Below, in pieces: positions 20,154 to 30,134 of a DNA stretch of 64,000 bases. The notes beneath the pieces were generated by a model. The model was not told the origin of the DNA and searched no databases. It saw only the letters and a program-made list of their open reading frames with translations. The DNA lies in assembly GCF_000350225.1 (NCBI RefSeq), contig NW_005178889.1:195346-259345 (forward strand), given 5' to 3'. The DNA is from Chondrus crispus (taxonomy: Eukaryota > Rhodophyta > Florideophyceae > Gigartinales > Gigartinaceae). Every line of letters begins with the position of its first letter. The first letter of the stretch is position 1. The position numbers and the translations under genes were made by a program.

Positions 20154-21320
20154 GTTTCGCTCTGCAAAGCAAGAATTGAGGTCTTGCAGGCACGGTTGAA
20201 CGAAAGAGAAGTGCGGCGAAGGCGATGCTGATAGATGGGAAGAGCTCGGAGAGAGAAAAGTTGAACGACATGATATCCAGACGAAAAACGGCGACGAGGG
20301 AGGTTCAATTCAACAGTCACGTGTACACGAGAATCCGACGTCAGGGGGTATGAGAAACGAAATTTCCAAATTTTGCCGAACCTTGCGGACTGCTCGGGTC
20401 TTTTAACTTGGTTCCTGGATTCTAAGGAGTAGCCTCGCCTCGGTAATTGTACGTCCACACCGACCAAGCTATCTACCCCTAGAATCCGAACTATCTTGCC
20501 CAGCGCGCTGCCACCCCTCCGTGCGAGACCTTTAGCCCCGCTCTGCGTTTCCACGACGCCTATGTTAGTTTCTGTGTAGTCTGGTCTCCTGGTTCCCCTT
20601 TTTCTTTAATTCTCTCTTCTACCACTGACTACAACTACCCTACCACGCACGCTGAGCCCCGACGCCGGTGCCAGTCACCACCGGGTGGATTCCGAATTTC
20701 CTAACGCATTCGAACCCGCGTGGCTCTGCCTACGGTCGCGCTCCACGTGGGCGTAGGGCATGGCAAAATATGACAAACTTGTAGTATAGTGGCAGTCTAG
20801 AGCTATGAGCTAGTTCGAGGAGGAGATAATAACTAGTGAGAGGTATCCCGCAGTAGATGGCGACGGTGGTGGAGAAAAGGGGAATTACGTCCGCCGACTG
20901 TAAAAACACGACGTATTCGTCCACTTGCGAACCCGGAAGGGAATCAGCACCCAAACGAGGTGTGTACGAACACACTAAAGGGAGAAACCAGGTTCTGAGG
21001 ACTAGTGTCAGAAATGGGCGGAGCGCCCAGTAGCCGAAACTCTGGGATAGAACGAGAGGGACATATATCAGTAGTGCCCAAAGGCTAAAAGCTTGTCATA
21101 GCTTGCGACCTCACAATCGTCAAAATATAGGGATATGGAAATGGGTCTTGGAACAGTAATAAGCCTAAGCTAGAGGCTAGTATTTGCCCGCGTAGTCGCA
21201 ACGACAGAGGGAAAAGGGAAAACAATAGAAACGTCGAATGAAAAAGTAAGGCCTATGCTTGAAGCTAGTCTTAGGCCGCGTAGTCGCAACGACGGGGAAA
21301 GCAGAAGGAAAAGGTAAAGG
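20154..21320. other. Right flank of the CXC element and start of the next, no gene
   Basis: No convincing gene. It contains the right inverted repeat (20374-20393). At about 21160-21330 there are two degenerate copies of an 88-bp unit sharing CGCGTAGTCGCAACGAC at 21189-21205 and 21277-21293. The latter copies run into the 3' end of the next antisense ORF. Confidence 0.45.
20374..20393 (-). repeat. Right inverted repeat of the CXC/methyltransferase element
   Basis: TGCCGAACCTTGCGGACTGC on the + strand, the inverted partner of 12300-12319. It lies about 220 bp upstream of the CXC gene's start codon. Confidence 0.75.
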
Positions 21321-22562
21321 CTATGGAAACCAGGGAAACGTCGCAAGACAGATGCCAACAATGTCGCCAAAGTCAGAGGCCTGGATTGACCCGCGGCGTC
21401 GCTCCTTCGAAGGAAATCCGTTCCCAAAAGAGCCTTGACTGTTTAATGTCGTTGCCCGGCGCCGTCCCTTAAATAAGCGAGGTCGCGGGGTCTTGGACAT
21501 TGTCCATTCTACTGTACTACTGTATACTAATCCACTAAATCCCCTAAACCAAAGCCGCCAACAATCGTACGCCTCCCAGAGCAAGGTGGCGGCTACCCTC
21601 ACGCACCACTCCGTCAAAAAGACAACCCACAACCCGTGACGAGGATCAGTGAGATGGCTTCCAAAGTAGGTAAGGATGGGACCGAGCTCTGCCCAAAACC
21701 CTTGGCAGACCTCAAATTGTCCCCACCACGAGGGGAGTTGCTGGTACCGGTTGGGATAGTGTGACCGAGCAATTTCCCCCGCCTCAACCATTTGGTAAGC
21801 TAGGAAATATCCCGTTTCCGATCTCATCTTACGCTCGAATCGGACCGTATGCTGGAAGAAGGGGATGTTCCCGCGTTTCGTATATCGGAAATTGAGGGGG
21901 AGGATTGCGCGCGTGTATGACAGGTCATCGTTAGTCACCGTCAGTTGGTTATGCCACAGGCGGTCGGCCTCGAGCACGGGGTCACCCCGTGTCCAGCTGA
22001 GGAGGTTGTCAAGGTAATCAAGCTCCCCCTCCGTGCGAAACTTCCACGTGTCACATCCGAAGGACGGAGGGATGAGGGCATCGGATAGGGATAGGTCGAG
22101 GCGGTCGAGGACGGCTTCCATGAACCGCAGGGATAGGCCCTGTCGGCCACGAGGGGAGGAACGACGCAGGATAGAAGGGGGAATGGCGACACGGGCACGC
22201 CAATCGTAGGAGGAAATGGCTTGAAGGGGAAGGTGACCCGGTAACATCCCCGCACCGTCGGCAAAGTCGCGCCCGATGTTAGTGACGTCGCGCACGTCGA
22301 TGGCGGAAAACCAAGGAGTGGCCGCGTACAGTAAGGGATAGTTGCGCATGGAGTTACCTTGGAGCTCGGCTAGTGAGGGGTATCGACAAGGGGCTGATGA
22401 AGGATGGAGATCGGGATGAAAGACCGGTTCAGGAACGTTGGTGTTCGGGGGAAGTCGGGGTATGGAAGGAAGGTCGCTAGGAATGGAAGGCGTGTGTGAG
22501 AAGCCCACACCGCGGCGACGGCGGGCGGTATGTCCGACAGTGGGATCCGATGAAGGAAGCAT
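21321..22562 (-). CDS. Antisense ORF of an A-type element (copy 2), unknown function
   Basis: The frame opens at 22631, but the other two copies begin with M-(L/F)-P-S at the position of codon 24, so ATG 22562 is the likely start (413 residues). It is the longest uninterrupted copy. It has GVGF, LPSIPRLP, ADGAGMLPG, FGCDTW, the RFERKMRSETGYFLAYQM-like block, WWGQFEVCQGFWAELGP and LTEWCVRVAATLLWEAYDCWRLW. It then departs from copy 3 into a basic, Arg/Ser-rich tail of about 70 residues that reads through the 88-bp repeats, so the true C-terminus is probably replaced. Several conserved tryptophans and the absence of any hydrophobic signal suggest a soluble protein. It is antisense to the element, whose polypurine tract and 3' LTR follow. 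Confidence 0.75.
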   Translation of the reverse strand: MLPSSDPTVGHTARRRRGVGFSHTPSIPSDLPSIPRLPPNTNVPEPVFHPDLHPSSAPCRYPSLAELQGNSMRNYPLLYAATPWFSAIDVRDVTNIGRDFADGAGMLPGHLPLQAISSYDWRARVAIPPSILRRSSPRGRQGLSLRFMEAVLDRLDLSLSDALIPPSFGCDTWKFRTEGELDYLDNLLSWTRGDPVLEADRLWHNQLTVTNDDLSYTRAILPLNFRYTKRGNIPFFQHTVRFERKMRSETGYFLAYQMVEAGEIARSHYPNRYQQLPSWWGQFEVCQGFWAELGPILTYFGSHLTDPRHGLWVVFLTEWCVRVAATLLWEAYDCWRLWFRGFSGLVYSSTVEWTMSKTPRPRLFKGRRRATTLNSQGSFGNGFPSKERRRGSIQASDFGDIVGICLATFPWFP

Positions 22563-22660
22563 GGAGATCGTCTTACTCTCACGCGAGCCGCGACCGATGG
22601 TCGGAAGAAAAAGGAAGAAGTTGGGAAGCAAGGGAGTGAAGCCGCTGCGCGAGAGCGCTC

Positions 22661-22672
22661 AGAAGGGCGATA
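22661..22672 (+). other. Polypurine tract of the A-type element at 21.3-23.7 kb
   Basis: AGAAGGGCGATA directly before the LTR, with one interruption of the purine run. Confidence 0.6.
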
Positions 22673-23722
22673 TGTAGTGCAATACACACCTGGAAAGGGG
22701 GGTGAAAAGAAAGGAAAACATTTGGATATGAAAAGTAGTCCGGGTTTGGGGGACACACGTGTGAATAATTGCACAGTTTTAATTTTTAATTATTTTATTT
22801 TATTTAGTTAATTAGTTGGCATTAATTTTGCTGACATTAGATTAGATCTAGAATCTAGAGCCGGGAGCTACTGTACTCGCCCCGGCGGGGCTCCATATAA
22901 CTTAGCCCTTTGACCGAACAAGTCAATAAACCAACCCGAGTTGCCGGAGTTGAATGTCGCCTTGGTCGAAGTCCGTCTCTATCAAGACGCTCCCTTTTAC
23001 CTAAGCCTACGGCATCCTCTATCGCTCGGGGTTCCCTTTTCTCTTTCCTTTATTTCCCTATCCTTTTCTATCTCTAATTCTACCTATTTTTCCCTTATCT
23101 TGTGTTGCTGCCATCGGCCTCGGTTGCGACCGAACCGGTGTAGGTGTTTCGAGCCATCGGGCGACACAGTTGACGTAGCGCTGCTACTGTGACCCATTTT
23201 CCGACGGAGACCGTTGTAACGACGCCTCCCTCGAAGGGCTCCGTCGTATTACGAGCCAGTGTTGGTACCATCGGTGTCGGTTGCGACCGAACCGGTGTAG
23301 GTGTTTCGAGCCATCGGGCGGCACGGTTGACGTAGCGCTGCTACTTTCATTTCATCCCGTCGGGCTGCGTTGCGACGCCCCCGTCGAAGGCCTTGTCGCG
23401 TTACAAGGTGTCGAAGAAGCTCAACGAGCATTGGCCTTACAACCCAGTGGAACCGGGGTACCTACGTACGCGCCCCACCCCACACTCGTCGAGCAGATCT
23501 CTTCGCAAGTCTCTACCACACCGATCCCGGGCCGGGCTATTTCTCTGTGCCCCCCCCATCAGGGATCCGAGCTACTACGAGTCGCAAGCTCGTTTAAACG
23601 GAGAAGGGAGAGTCGGACACTCCGTAGCGCTGTGCCATCGGCAGTTCTTCTTTTTGTTGCTGTTGTTGTTTTTGCTGGACCATCGGACCGCGGTCTCTGC
23701 CCGACAGGCGCATTGCACTATA
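22673..23722 (+). mobile_element. 3' LTR (A/L family), copy 2
   Basis: Starts TGTAGTGCAAT. The last bases read ATTGCACTATA where ATTGCACTACA is expected, a single C-to-T change. It keeps the CACACGTGTG palindrome (22754-22763), the internal duplication of about 160 bp, and two GTAGCGCTGCTAC hairpins. No pol of this element remains to its left, because the CXC element lies there. Confidence 0.85.
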
Positions 23723-23792
23723 CCTGCCATTACTACTGTACCTTGTCATATACAAGCTCTGGGCTGTAATGTATATAGTACGTTGTCGGCCT

Positions 23793-23892
23793 GTAATGCA
23801 CACGTGTAGTTCGTCCGTCTGTAAGTCACACGTGTAGTTCGTCCGTCTGTAAGTCACACGTGTAGGCCGTCCGTCTGTAAGGCACACGTGTG
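23793..23892. repeat. 28-bp tandem repeat, about 3.6 copies
   Basis: Units at 23793, 23821, 23849 and a partial one at 23877. Each contains the palindromic core CACACGTGT and ends GTCCGTCT. The core is the same motif found once in the U3 of the neighbouring LTR family. Confidence 0.85.
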
Positions 23893-24009
23893 GGTGCGTG
23901 CTTGTAGTGAATCCGCGGCGTCGTGTACTGTACAAATACAAATCTTGGCTGTGATACCAAAACTGGCGGAGGATGTCTAATTTGAGGTAGGAGATCGTGC
24001 CAAGGTTTT

Positions 24010-24645
24010 TGATGGTGATGTCCGGGGGTTTTGTTCTCTTCAACTAGTACAGCACAAAGGTGTGGTTGACGGGGAGGAGTAAGAAAAGGGGAGAGGGGCG
24101 AAGATGGGAAATCAGTGGGTCGCTGGGGCTGATTCGCGCGCACGTGGAACGGTGGGCAGACGAGTCAGGGAAACCCTCCCTCGCACTGTAGGCGAGTGGC
24201 GGCGGCGGAGAGCAATGTGCGCGTCAATGCCTGTAGTACAGGGTTGGAGTAGTCTCCGATAAGATACAGAGAGGTAGATCTTCGTAACACGGAAGATGAA
24301 AGCGGTAAAGGTGCTTTTACGTATCGTTGTTGTTTTTGATGATGATGATTTCTATTACTTTTTGTTGGAACTCTTCAGGAAGATAGGATAGTATCCGGTC
24401 ATCGGCGGAGGTCCCGCTGCGATGAAGACGGAGACAGTTCGTTTCGACGCAGCGTGTCCGTCCGCTTGAAAAGTGACCGTGAGCCAGTAGCGGAGAGAGC
24501 GGAAGCGTAAAGGCATCAGGGGTCATGTCCTGATTGGCTGGACAGCAGCCATCGGGCTACAGTATGAACATACATATGATGTAGTCCCATGTCGGTTGAC
24601 GATAATCGTCGACCGATGCAACGCGCAAGCGTTACCAGAATTACA
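24010..24645 (-). repeat. 3' LTR of element F
   Basis: On the minus strand it begins TGTAATTCTGG and ends CATCACCATCA. I see no clear polypurine tract just upstream of it, which is unusual. Confidence 0.85.
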
Positions 24646-24747
24646 CGCGGTCGGGCTCAGAAGGACGACATCATCAGGATGAAAATTATATGCGCTCAAT
24701 GATGTACTGCAGTATGCCGTGAGTGACTTTGTGAGTTCGCAATAAAT

Positions 24748-26205
24748 TCAATAACGATGCATTGGGGCCAGATTAGTCAGGAAGTCCTCATAATTGTCCA
24801 CAAAACGTATCAGAGCCGCGTCGGCAATGGTCCGTTCATTGTACGCTTCTCGAACCGATGCTATGTCCACCATCAGGCGTCTTTCGGTAGCCATTTTGGC
24901 AGGAGTGAGTGTCGTGAACAACTTATGCGAATCAGTGAGCATAAAGATAGGGATATGTTGTCCAAGCATTGTCTGAATATCATGCCTTATCAAGAACGCG
25001 GCATCGAATCCGAGCATGAATGCGAGGGTCTCGGCGGCAGTGCTTGATCGCGTTGTCCATTTGCTCTTGCATGAGGCAAAGTGAAGAAAAAAGCAACGTT
25101 TTAACGCGTCTGCAAGGAGTATGACATACCCTACTTGAGAGCGGTGGTTTTCGGCGTTGTTAAAGCTTGCGTCAACGTATACCAGCATTCGCAGCGATGG
25201 TTGGTCTAGCTTAAAGAATTGAAGCTGAATCTCAGCTGTGCGTCTCAAATGTCCGATGATCCGTTTCACGGATTGGATACAGCGAGCTTCGAATGTGGTA
25301 GCTGTATTTTGTGCATGGAAAGACATAGCACAGCAAATGTCGGGCCGGAAATGGTTGACCCAGGCCAAGCGGGCGCGCGTAGAGCGAAATTGTGAGAACG
25401 ATGAGTGCCCTGGCAAGAAACTGAGCCTTGCAATATACTGTCTCTGCGACAGTGATCGGATCTCTTTGCGACGCAGGTCCATCTTGAGACCAGTGACGAT
25501 AATTTCGTTAGAATCGTTTACAGAAATATCAAATTGTTGACGTAGTGAACGCAGCATGGTAGAATTCTGTTTGTCAGGGCATGCCTGAGTTAAATCATCA
25601 TCGTATGAACCTGATAAAGCAATAAGACGATTTGCAATACGTCTGTAGAACAGAGAAAAATCTCCCGTGGATTGTCGTATGCGGAGATTGCTCATATGGT
25701 GGTAATGTAGAGTCTCGTGCCAGTAGTCACCAGACTCGGTGAGTCCGTACATGGGCAAGATGATTTGAATTAATTCTTCTGGGGAGAGGTCGAGGACTTC
25801 GGGGCAAGTGAAAACCTTGCGCTGTAGGCGGCATACAGCCCGTAGATAGGCCTGCGTGACATCTGCGGACCAGATATCAAAGCCCAGTATAGTCGCAAGA
25901 GCCATAATCATGCGGATCGAATAATGTCTGAGGGTGGAAGAATTGTGTACGATAGAATGCTTGTCTCGGTCTCGATGACTGCCTAGTACAAAACGGGCCT
26001 TATATCGGGTATTACTATTCTCGTGCTTTAGATCGAGAACGTAACGTGACGGCATAACGTTTCGGCTGGGACCTGCTTCCTCGCGAAGGACGAGGCGGAA
26101 GGTCCCTTTGTCGATGAGACCAAGGATCTCGTTTCGCTTTGCCTCTACAAATTCAGGGTCTTGGATGCGTAGATCGCTTTCATGGCTGACCTCGGTGTGT
26201 TGCAC
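24748..26205 (-). CDS. Element F: Ty1/copia reverse transcriptase and RNase H
   Basis: 485 codons. The RT part shows IDKGTFRLV and the conserved lead-in SADVTQAYLRA (copia: DVxxAFLNG). The catalytic box reads SYDDDL where copia elements have YVDDL, with both aspartates kept. The RNase H part shows YVDASFNNAENHRSQVGY, then STAAETLAF, then LTDSHKLF, supplying the usual acidic residues. The frame is intact from RT to the end of RNase H. It belongs to the same polyprotein as the integrase at 26403-27419, and roughly 200 bp of linker between them are out of frame. The encoded enzyme would copy F's RNA into DNA. Confidence 0.85.
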   Translation of the reverse strand: MQHTEVSHESDLRIQDPEFVEAKRNEILGLIDKGTFRLVLREEAGPSRNVMPSRYVLDLKHENSNTRYKARFVLGSHRDRDKHSIVHNSSTLRHYSIRMIMALATILGFDIWSADVTQAYLRAVCRLQRKVFTCPEVLDLSPEELIQIILPMYGLTESGDYWHETLHYHHMSNLRIRQSTGDFSLFYRRIANRLIALSGSYDDDLTQACPDKQNSTMLRSLRQQFDISVNDSNEIIVTGLKMDLRRKEIRSLSQRQYIARLSFLPGHSSFSQFRSTRARLAWVNHFRPDICCAMSFHAQNTATTFEARCIQSVKRIIGHLRRTAEIQLQFFKLDQPSLRMLVYVDASFNNAENHRSQVGYVILLADALKRCFFLHFASCKSKWTTRSSTAAETLAFMLGFDAAFLIRHDIQTMLGQHIPIFMLTDSHKLFTTLTPAKMATERRLMVDIASVREAYNERTIADAALIRFVDNYEDFLTNLAPMHRY

Positions 26206-26402
26206 AGCGTGAGCAATGGGGCGTTCGGAATCAGCGATGGATGCTACCGTTTCACGGTGTGAAGAAATAGGGGCGGGCTTAAGCTGTGCAATCTTAAATA
26301 GCGTGGGGCCTTACGTGTAGGAGTCGCCAATATGAACGCGAGCCATTTTTGGTGTGCCTCAGCAATCATGTGTGGACCGGTGAATGACTTAAGTCTTTCC
26401 AT

Positions 26403-27419
26403 CTACACAAATAAAAAATCTCCTGGGGCGTACACGCGATCTGCTGCTGGCGGAGGTCTACGCAGAATTCCGAGACGAACGCGTGACTGAGATACAAGCC
26501 TCTCATACTGCTTTCTGGCCTGTACCAGGGCCCGAAACTTTTCCTTCTGTGAGGGAAAGTCTTTCGGGGAAATGTAAGGTAGTCGAGGTGTAACGCCGAA
26601 TACCAATAATGACGGTACTAGCTCGTCTGGTCCAGTGCAGTCATTCATGGCCTTTCCGGAAATTTGAAGGGCCAAAGTAGCGGGGACGGAGGGGAAATCG
26701 AGCCTTACTTTGTTGTAAATGATGCGTAGAGTAGGATGGTACTTCTCGCATGCTCCCAGCGAGTTGTGACTTTCGGTGCCGGTGTGGCGAAGATGAATGC
26801 CATTTGTTTCGCAAGCATGGGTCCACTCTGCGGACACAAAGACAGAACTTTGGTCTGTGAGCGGCGATTCGGAGTAGCCTTCGTACATTGTGAACCAGTT
26901 TGTAAGGAAGGTGTTCCAAACCGTTCCGACGTCCAGAGCTGGTAGAAAAGCTGCTGAGCAAAAACTTGTACCGACATCAAGTACGTGAAGGACTGAATGC
27001 TGCTTTCCACCGGCACCGGGGAGATACATAATGTCCAGTAAGAGATTTTGGGTGAACCGGAGGCACTCTTTGTCTCGGATCTTGAACGTAATTGGACGTG
27101 TTGCAAACCTAGCGCATGTCTTGCAGCTGTGGCTGATATCTTCGAGCAGGCGGCGTGTGTCGGAGGGAAGGTTATCAGGAGTAGCCCCGCGCAGAAGGTT
27201 GTATAGTTTCTGCACGCTGGGGTGTAAAAGATGCTTGTGCAGACGGATGAGTTGGGAGCGTGTGTACAGCATCTGGGACATTGCCTGCCATTTCAGATAT
27301 GCGTGGCCTGATGTTGGCATGCGCCAATGTTCGGTGACGCATTCTAGTTCGTTAGAAACGGACAAGAAACTGGGGATGGTGGCGGTCCATGACGTCCAGA
27401 CCGACGAGTAGAGGGACAT
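26403..27419 (-). CDS. Element F: integrase
   Basis: 338 codons. The zinc-binding HHCC module is LHKHLLHPSVQKL followed by CKTCAR. The catalytic core shows the first Asp in LLLDIMYLPG, the second in PLTDQSSVF, and a Glu in the SLGACEKYH block. The spacing fits a retroviral-type integrase. The frame begins inside the end of protease: in this frame the first residues are antisense-like noise up to about 27360, after which SNELECVTEHWRMP and SGHAYLKW continue the protein. A frameshift near 27360 therefore separates protease and integrase. Confidence 0.8.
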   Translation of the reverse strand: MSLYSSVWTSWTATIPSFLSVSNELECVTEHWRMPTSGHAYLKWQAMSQMLYTRSQLIRLHKHLLHPSVQKLYNLLRGATPDNLPSDTRRLLEDISHSCKTCARFATRPITFKIRDKECLRFTQNLLLDIMYLPGAGGKQHSVLHVLDVGTSFCSAAFLPALDVGTVWNTFLTNWFTMYEGYSESPLTDQSSVFVSAEWTHACETNGIHLRHTGTESHNSLGACEKYHPTLRIIYNKVRLDFPSVPATLALQISGKAMNDCTGPDELVPSLLVFGVTPRLPYISPKDFPSQKEKFRALVQARKQYERLVSQSRVRLGILRRPPPAADRVYAPGDFLFV

Positions 27420-27640
27420 CCTCTAGTACAACGTCGACAGAAAGGCGAATGGTATTCCCTGGAGTGGGAATGAGAATTTTCATGCGGCCGGTAGCGCACG
27501 TCACGAGGGATGCAAACTTGAATTTGCTGTAAGAGTGCGATAGTTCGAAGGGGATGTTGTTGGATATGCAATACTGTCGAGCCTGTTTTTCGCCGATAGC
27601 CGTACGCTGTGCACTAGTATCCAGGGGTGCCCCTTGAAAG
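27352..27640 (-). pseudogene. Element F: aspartic protease segment
   Basis: Read in a third frame, this stretch gives PLDTSAQRTAIG, then a central region, then PLLVGLDVMDR, the flap-to-helix motif that closes retroviral-type proteases. The active-site triplet is DTS rather than DTG or DSG. Element L shows the same DTSA substitution. The frame has no usable start and ends at a stop just where the integrase frame takes over, so it is part of a frameshifted polyprotein. Confidence 0.65.
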
Positions 27641-28354
27641 TGGCGTCACCGATTCTTGGAAATCATATCGGTAATGATGAGAGGAACGGAGAAGGTAGCG
27701 CTCTTCTGATCCCGTATTCGGCGTCGTACCTGACGACTGAGTACCGATCGAATGGGCAACATATGAGTGCGGCGAGACGTGGTAAGGGCCCTTGAGGGGT
27801 GTTCTTTGTTCCGTCGTTGCGGTCACATGGATTGAATCGGTGCATACGCCGAGAAACGGGGAACTTAGCCTGGACTGCATTTGCATCTCGCGAGGGTCTG
27901 GGCTGTCCGATGTGGCGTGGGCACGTCCTGACGGACCCGGCGAATTCAGACGAGGCCTTACATGGGACATGGTTTGTCCTTGGGGGCCTGGAGTTGGTCT
28001 ACCGGACTGGAAGGAGTGGATGGACACGGATTGAGAAATGGAATGCTTGGGGGAGGGCTTGTAAGACAGTGTTTCAAAGAGATCGGGAGAAGGTCCTTCC
28101 TTAGTTCTCCCGATGGCTTAAATCCAGCTCGTCTTAGACAGGGTAATTTTAGAGTACGAGCTGTTCGAAAACTGATACGACATCGGCATGTACACCATCC
28201 TTGTGATACTCGTCTGCAAATATGTGGTTTCGGTAAAGTTTTGCCAGAGCCGTAGTCAGCAGAGGGGGACAGTTCTTGTCTTCGACTGTGGTTATATAAT
28301 CGCTGTATGCATCCTCCGCTGTTGCGACCTCAAATAACACTTCAGCAAGCGCTG
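27614..28354 (-). pseudogene. Element F: region between gag and protease
   Basis: Two open stretches. 28149-28354 encodes a helical segment (ALAEVLFEVATAEDAY, LTTALAKLYRN) interrupted on its 5' side by the solo LTR. 27614-28027 encodes a Pro/Ser/His-rich linker. Neither resembles a named domain. Their place between the gag zinc knuckle and the protease suggests they are a linker in the polyprotein. Confidence 0.45.
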
Positions 28355-28360
28355 TGTTGT

Positions 28361-29379
28361 TGTAGTGCAATACGCTTGTTAGGCAGAGACCGAGGACCGA
28401 TGGTCCAACAACAAAAACAACAAAAAGAACGAAAGCAACAACTGGCGATGGCGAAGCGCTACGGAGCGTCCGACTCTCCCTTCTCCGTTTAAACGAGCTT
28501 GCCACTCGTAGTAGCTCGGATCAATCATCGGGGCACAGAGAAATAGCCCGGCCCGGGATCGGTGTGGTAGAGACTTGCGAAGAGAATTGCTCGTCGAGCG
28601 TGGGGAGGGGCGTGTACGTAGGGTACTCCGGTTCCGCTGGGTTGTAAGGCCAATGCTCGTTGAGCTTCTTCGACACCTTGTAACGCGACAAGGCCTTCGA
28701 AGGGGGCGTCGCAACGCAGCCCGACGGGATGAAATGAAAGTAGCAGCGCTACGTCAACTGTGTCGCCCGATGGCTCGAAACACCTTCACCGGTTCGGTCG
28801 CAACCGAGACGGATGGCACCAACGCTGGCTTGTACACACGACAAAGCCCTTCGAGGGAGACTTCGTTGCAACAGTCTCCGTCGGAAAATGGGTCACAGTA
28901 GCAGCGCTACGTCGACTGTGTCGCCCGATGGCCAAGACACCTACACCGGTTCGGTCGCAACCGAGGCCGATGGCACCAACACAAGATAAGGGAAAACAGG
29001 TAGAAATAGAGATAGAAAAGGATAGGGAATAAAGGAAAAAGAAAGGGAACCCCCGAGCGCGAAGGATAAAGTAATCTATAGTAGAAGGGAATGTCTTGTA
29101 AAAGACGGACTTCGACCATGGCGATATCAGACTCTGACAACTCGGGTTACCTTTACTGATTCGTGGGTCAGAGGGCTAAGGTATATATCGCCCGCCGGAG
29201 CCACTACAGTAGCTCTCGGCGCTAGATCCTAAATCTAATCTAATGTTAAATAACTAATTGGTAACTAATTAAAATTAAACAATAAAATAATAGTGTGACC
29301 CAATTTTCACTTGTGCCCCCTCAATCCGGACTACAGTACCCCCCGATCTCCTTTCCCTGGGCAGTGCCATTGCACTACA
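28361..29379 (-). mobile_element. Solo LTR of the A/L family inside element F
   Basis: 1019 bp, TGTAGTGCAAT...ATTGCACTACA, same orientation as the L copies at 33401 and 47400. No internal element sequence is attached. Flanking TTGT (28357-28360 and 29380-29383) may be a 4-bp target duplication, but the site is simple sequence. It lacks the CACACGTGTG palindrome and its U3 end differs from the other copies, so it represents a subfamily. It interrupts F between gag and protease and is therefore younger than F. Confidence 0.85.
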
Positions 29380-29426
29380 TTGTTGTGTCCCCTCTCTCCA
29401 ACCCTAGCACGAACAGCCTCAGTTAG

Positions 29427-30134
29427 TTACTGTCGCCTTGTGGGGCACTCTTGTTGCCAGTGTCCAATCTCACGGCAGTCACATCGTGTACGAGACTTCA
29501 GAGCTGCTAGCTCTGCTGCAGATCGAGACCGGGGGCCCCAGGGTCTCATGGCTACATGGCCGTGTCGGTGAGATGGAACGGTGGTACGTGCGGCTGTCAG
29601 GCGCGGTTTAAAGCGCATGGCGTCCTGGGATCCATAAAACGTCATCGCAGATGAGGGGCTATCGGGATTATGAGGAGGGGCCAAATTGTCGTGTCGGTGC
29701 CGGAATCGCTCCAAATGGGCACTGACTGCTGTATTGAGAGCTGTGTGAAAGTCTTCATAAATCAGGTTTGCACTGCCTGTCAACGGGATAACGGGAGCGG
29801 CCCACTCCTCTCCTTGTAATATGCGTTGCAGCCCAAATATCATGTAGTCGTCTCCCTGTAAGCTCTTACCGCATTTGAGAAGTGTCTTCACAATCTGATC
29901 ATGGGCGTGCTGTATTGCCTCTGCTTCATCACACTTGTACTTCTGATGTATGTCAGTCAATTTGATTCCGTTTAGGTAGGCACGGGCTTGTGTATGCACG
30001 TGGTGCGTGTCAAAGCGCTGCTCCAGCATATCAAATGCTGCGTGAATGTGGCAAGACTTGCCCTGTATGCGCTCAAAAAAGTCTTTGTGCGTCGCCTTCG
30101 ACACATTGGTCAAGGATGTCTGTGTCATCGGCAT
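29427..30134 (-). CDS. Element F: C-terminal gag with zinc knuckle
   Basis: 235 codons. A helical gag-like part (KDFFERIQGKSCHIHAAF, EEWAAPVIPL, FHTALNTAVSAHLERFRHR) leads to a terminal zinc knuckle, CDCREIGHWQQEC. The first cysteine pair is separated by one residue instead of two, so metal binding may be impaired. It is continuous with the gag part at 30073-31071 through a frameshift near 30100. The true N-terminus of gag is in that upstream frame. Confidence 0.65.
   Translation of the reverse strand: MPMTQTSLTNVSKATHKDFFERIQGKSCHIHAAFDMLEQRFDTHHVHTQARAYLNGIKLTDIHQKYKCDEAEAIQHAHDQIVKTLLKCGKSLQGDDYMIFGLQRILQGEEWAAPVIPLTGSANLIYEDFHTALNTAVSAHLERFRHRHDNLAPPHNPDSPSSAMTFYGSQDAMRFKPRLTAARTTVPSHRHGHVAMRPWGPRSRSAAELAALKSRTRCDCREIGHWQQECPTRRQ

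Larger units (their letters stand above)
12240..20450. mobile_element. Candidate DNA transposon encoding a CXC/FLAP protein and a PCIF1-like methyltransferase
   Basis: Two convergent genes fill the interval and a 20-bp inverted repeat brackets them (12300-12319 and 20374-20393, 18 of 20 matching). Weaker inverted similarity extends outward into T/A-rich tracts, so the true ends are uncertain. I could not define a target-site duplication. The large protein has features of widespread transposon-like proteins of animals and other eukaryotes (EAETR, DTDV and GCDFTPG blocks plus a CXC domain). The base composition and intact frames differ from the decayed elements on both sides, which suggests a fairly recent insertion. 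That this is a mobile element is inference from the repeats and the gene content. Confidence 0.6.

Noticed and set aside
23793..23892. CRISPR-like array
   Set aside because: Contiguous 28-bp tandem units without spacers, in a eukaryotic context.
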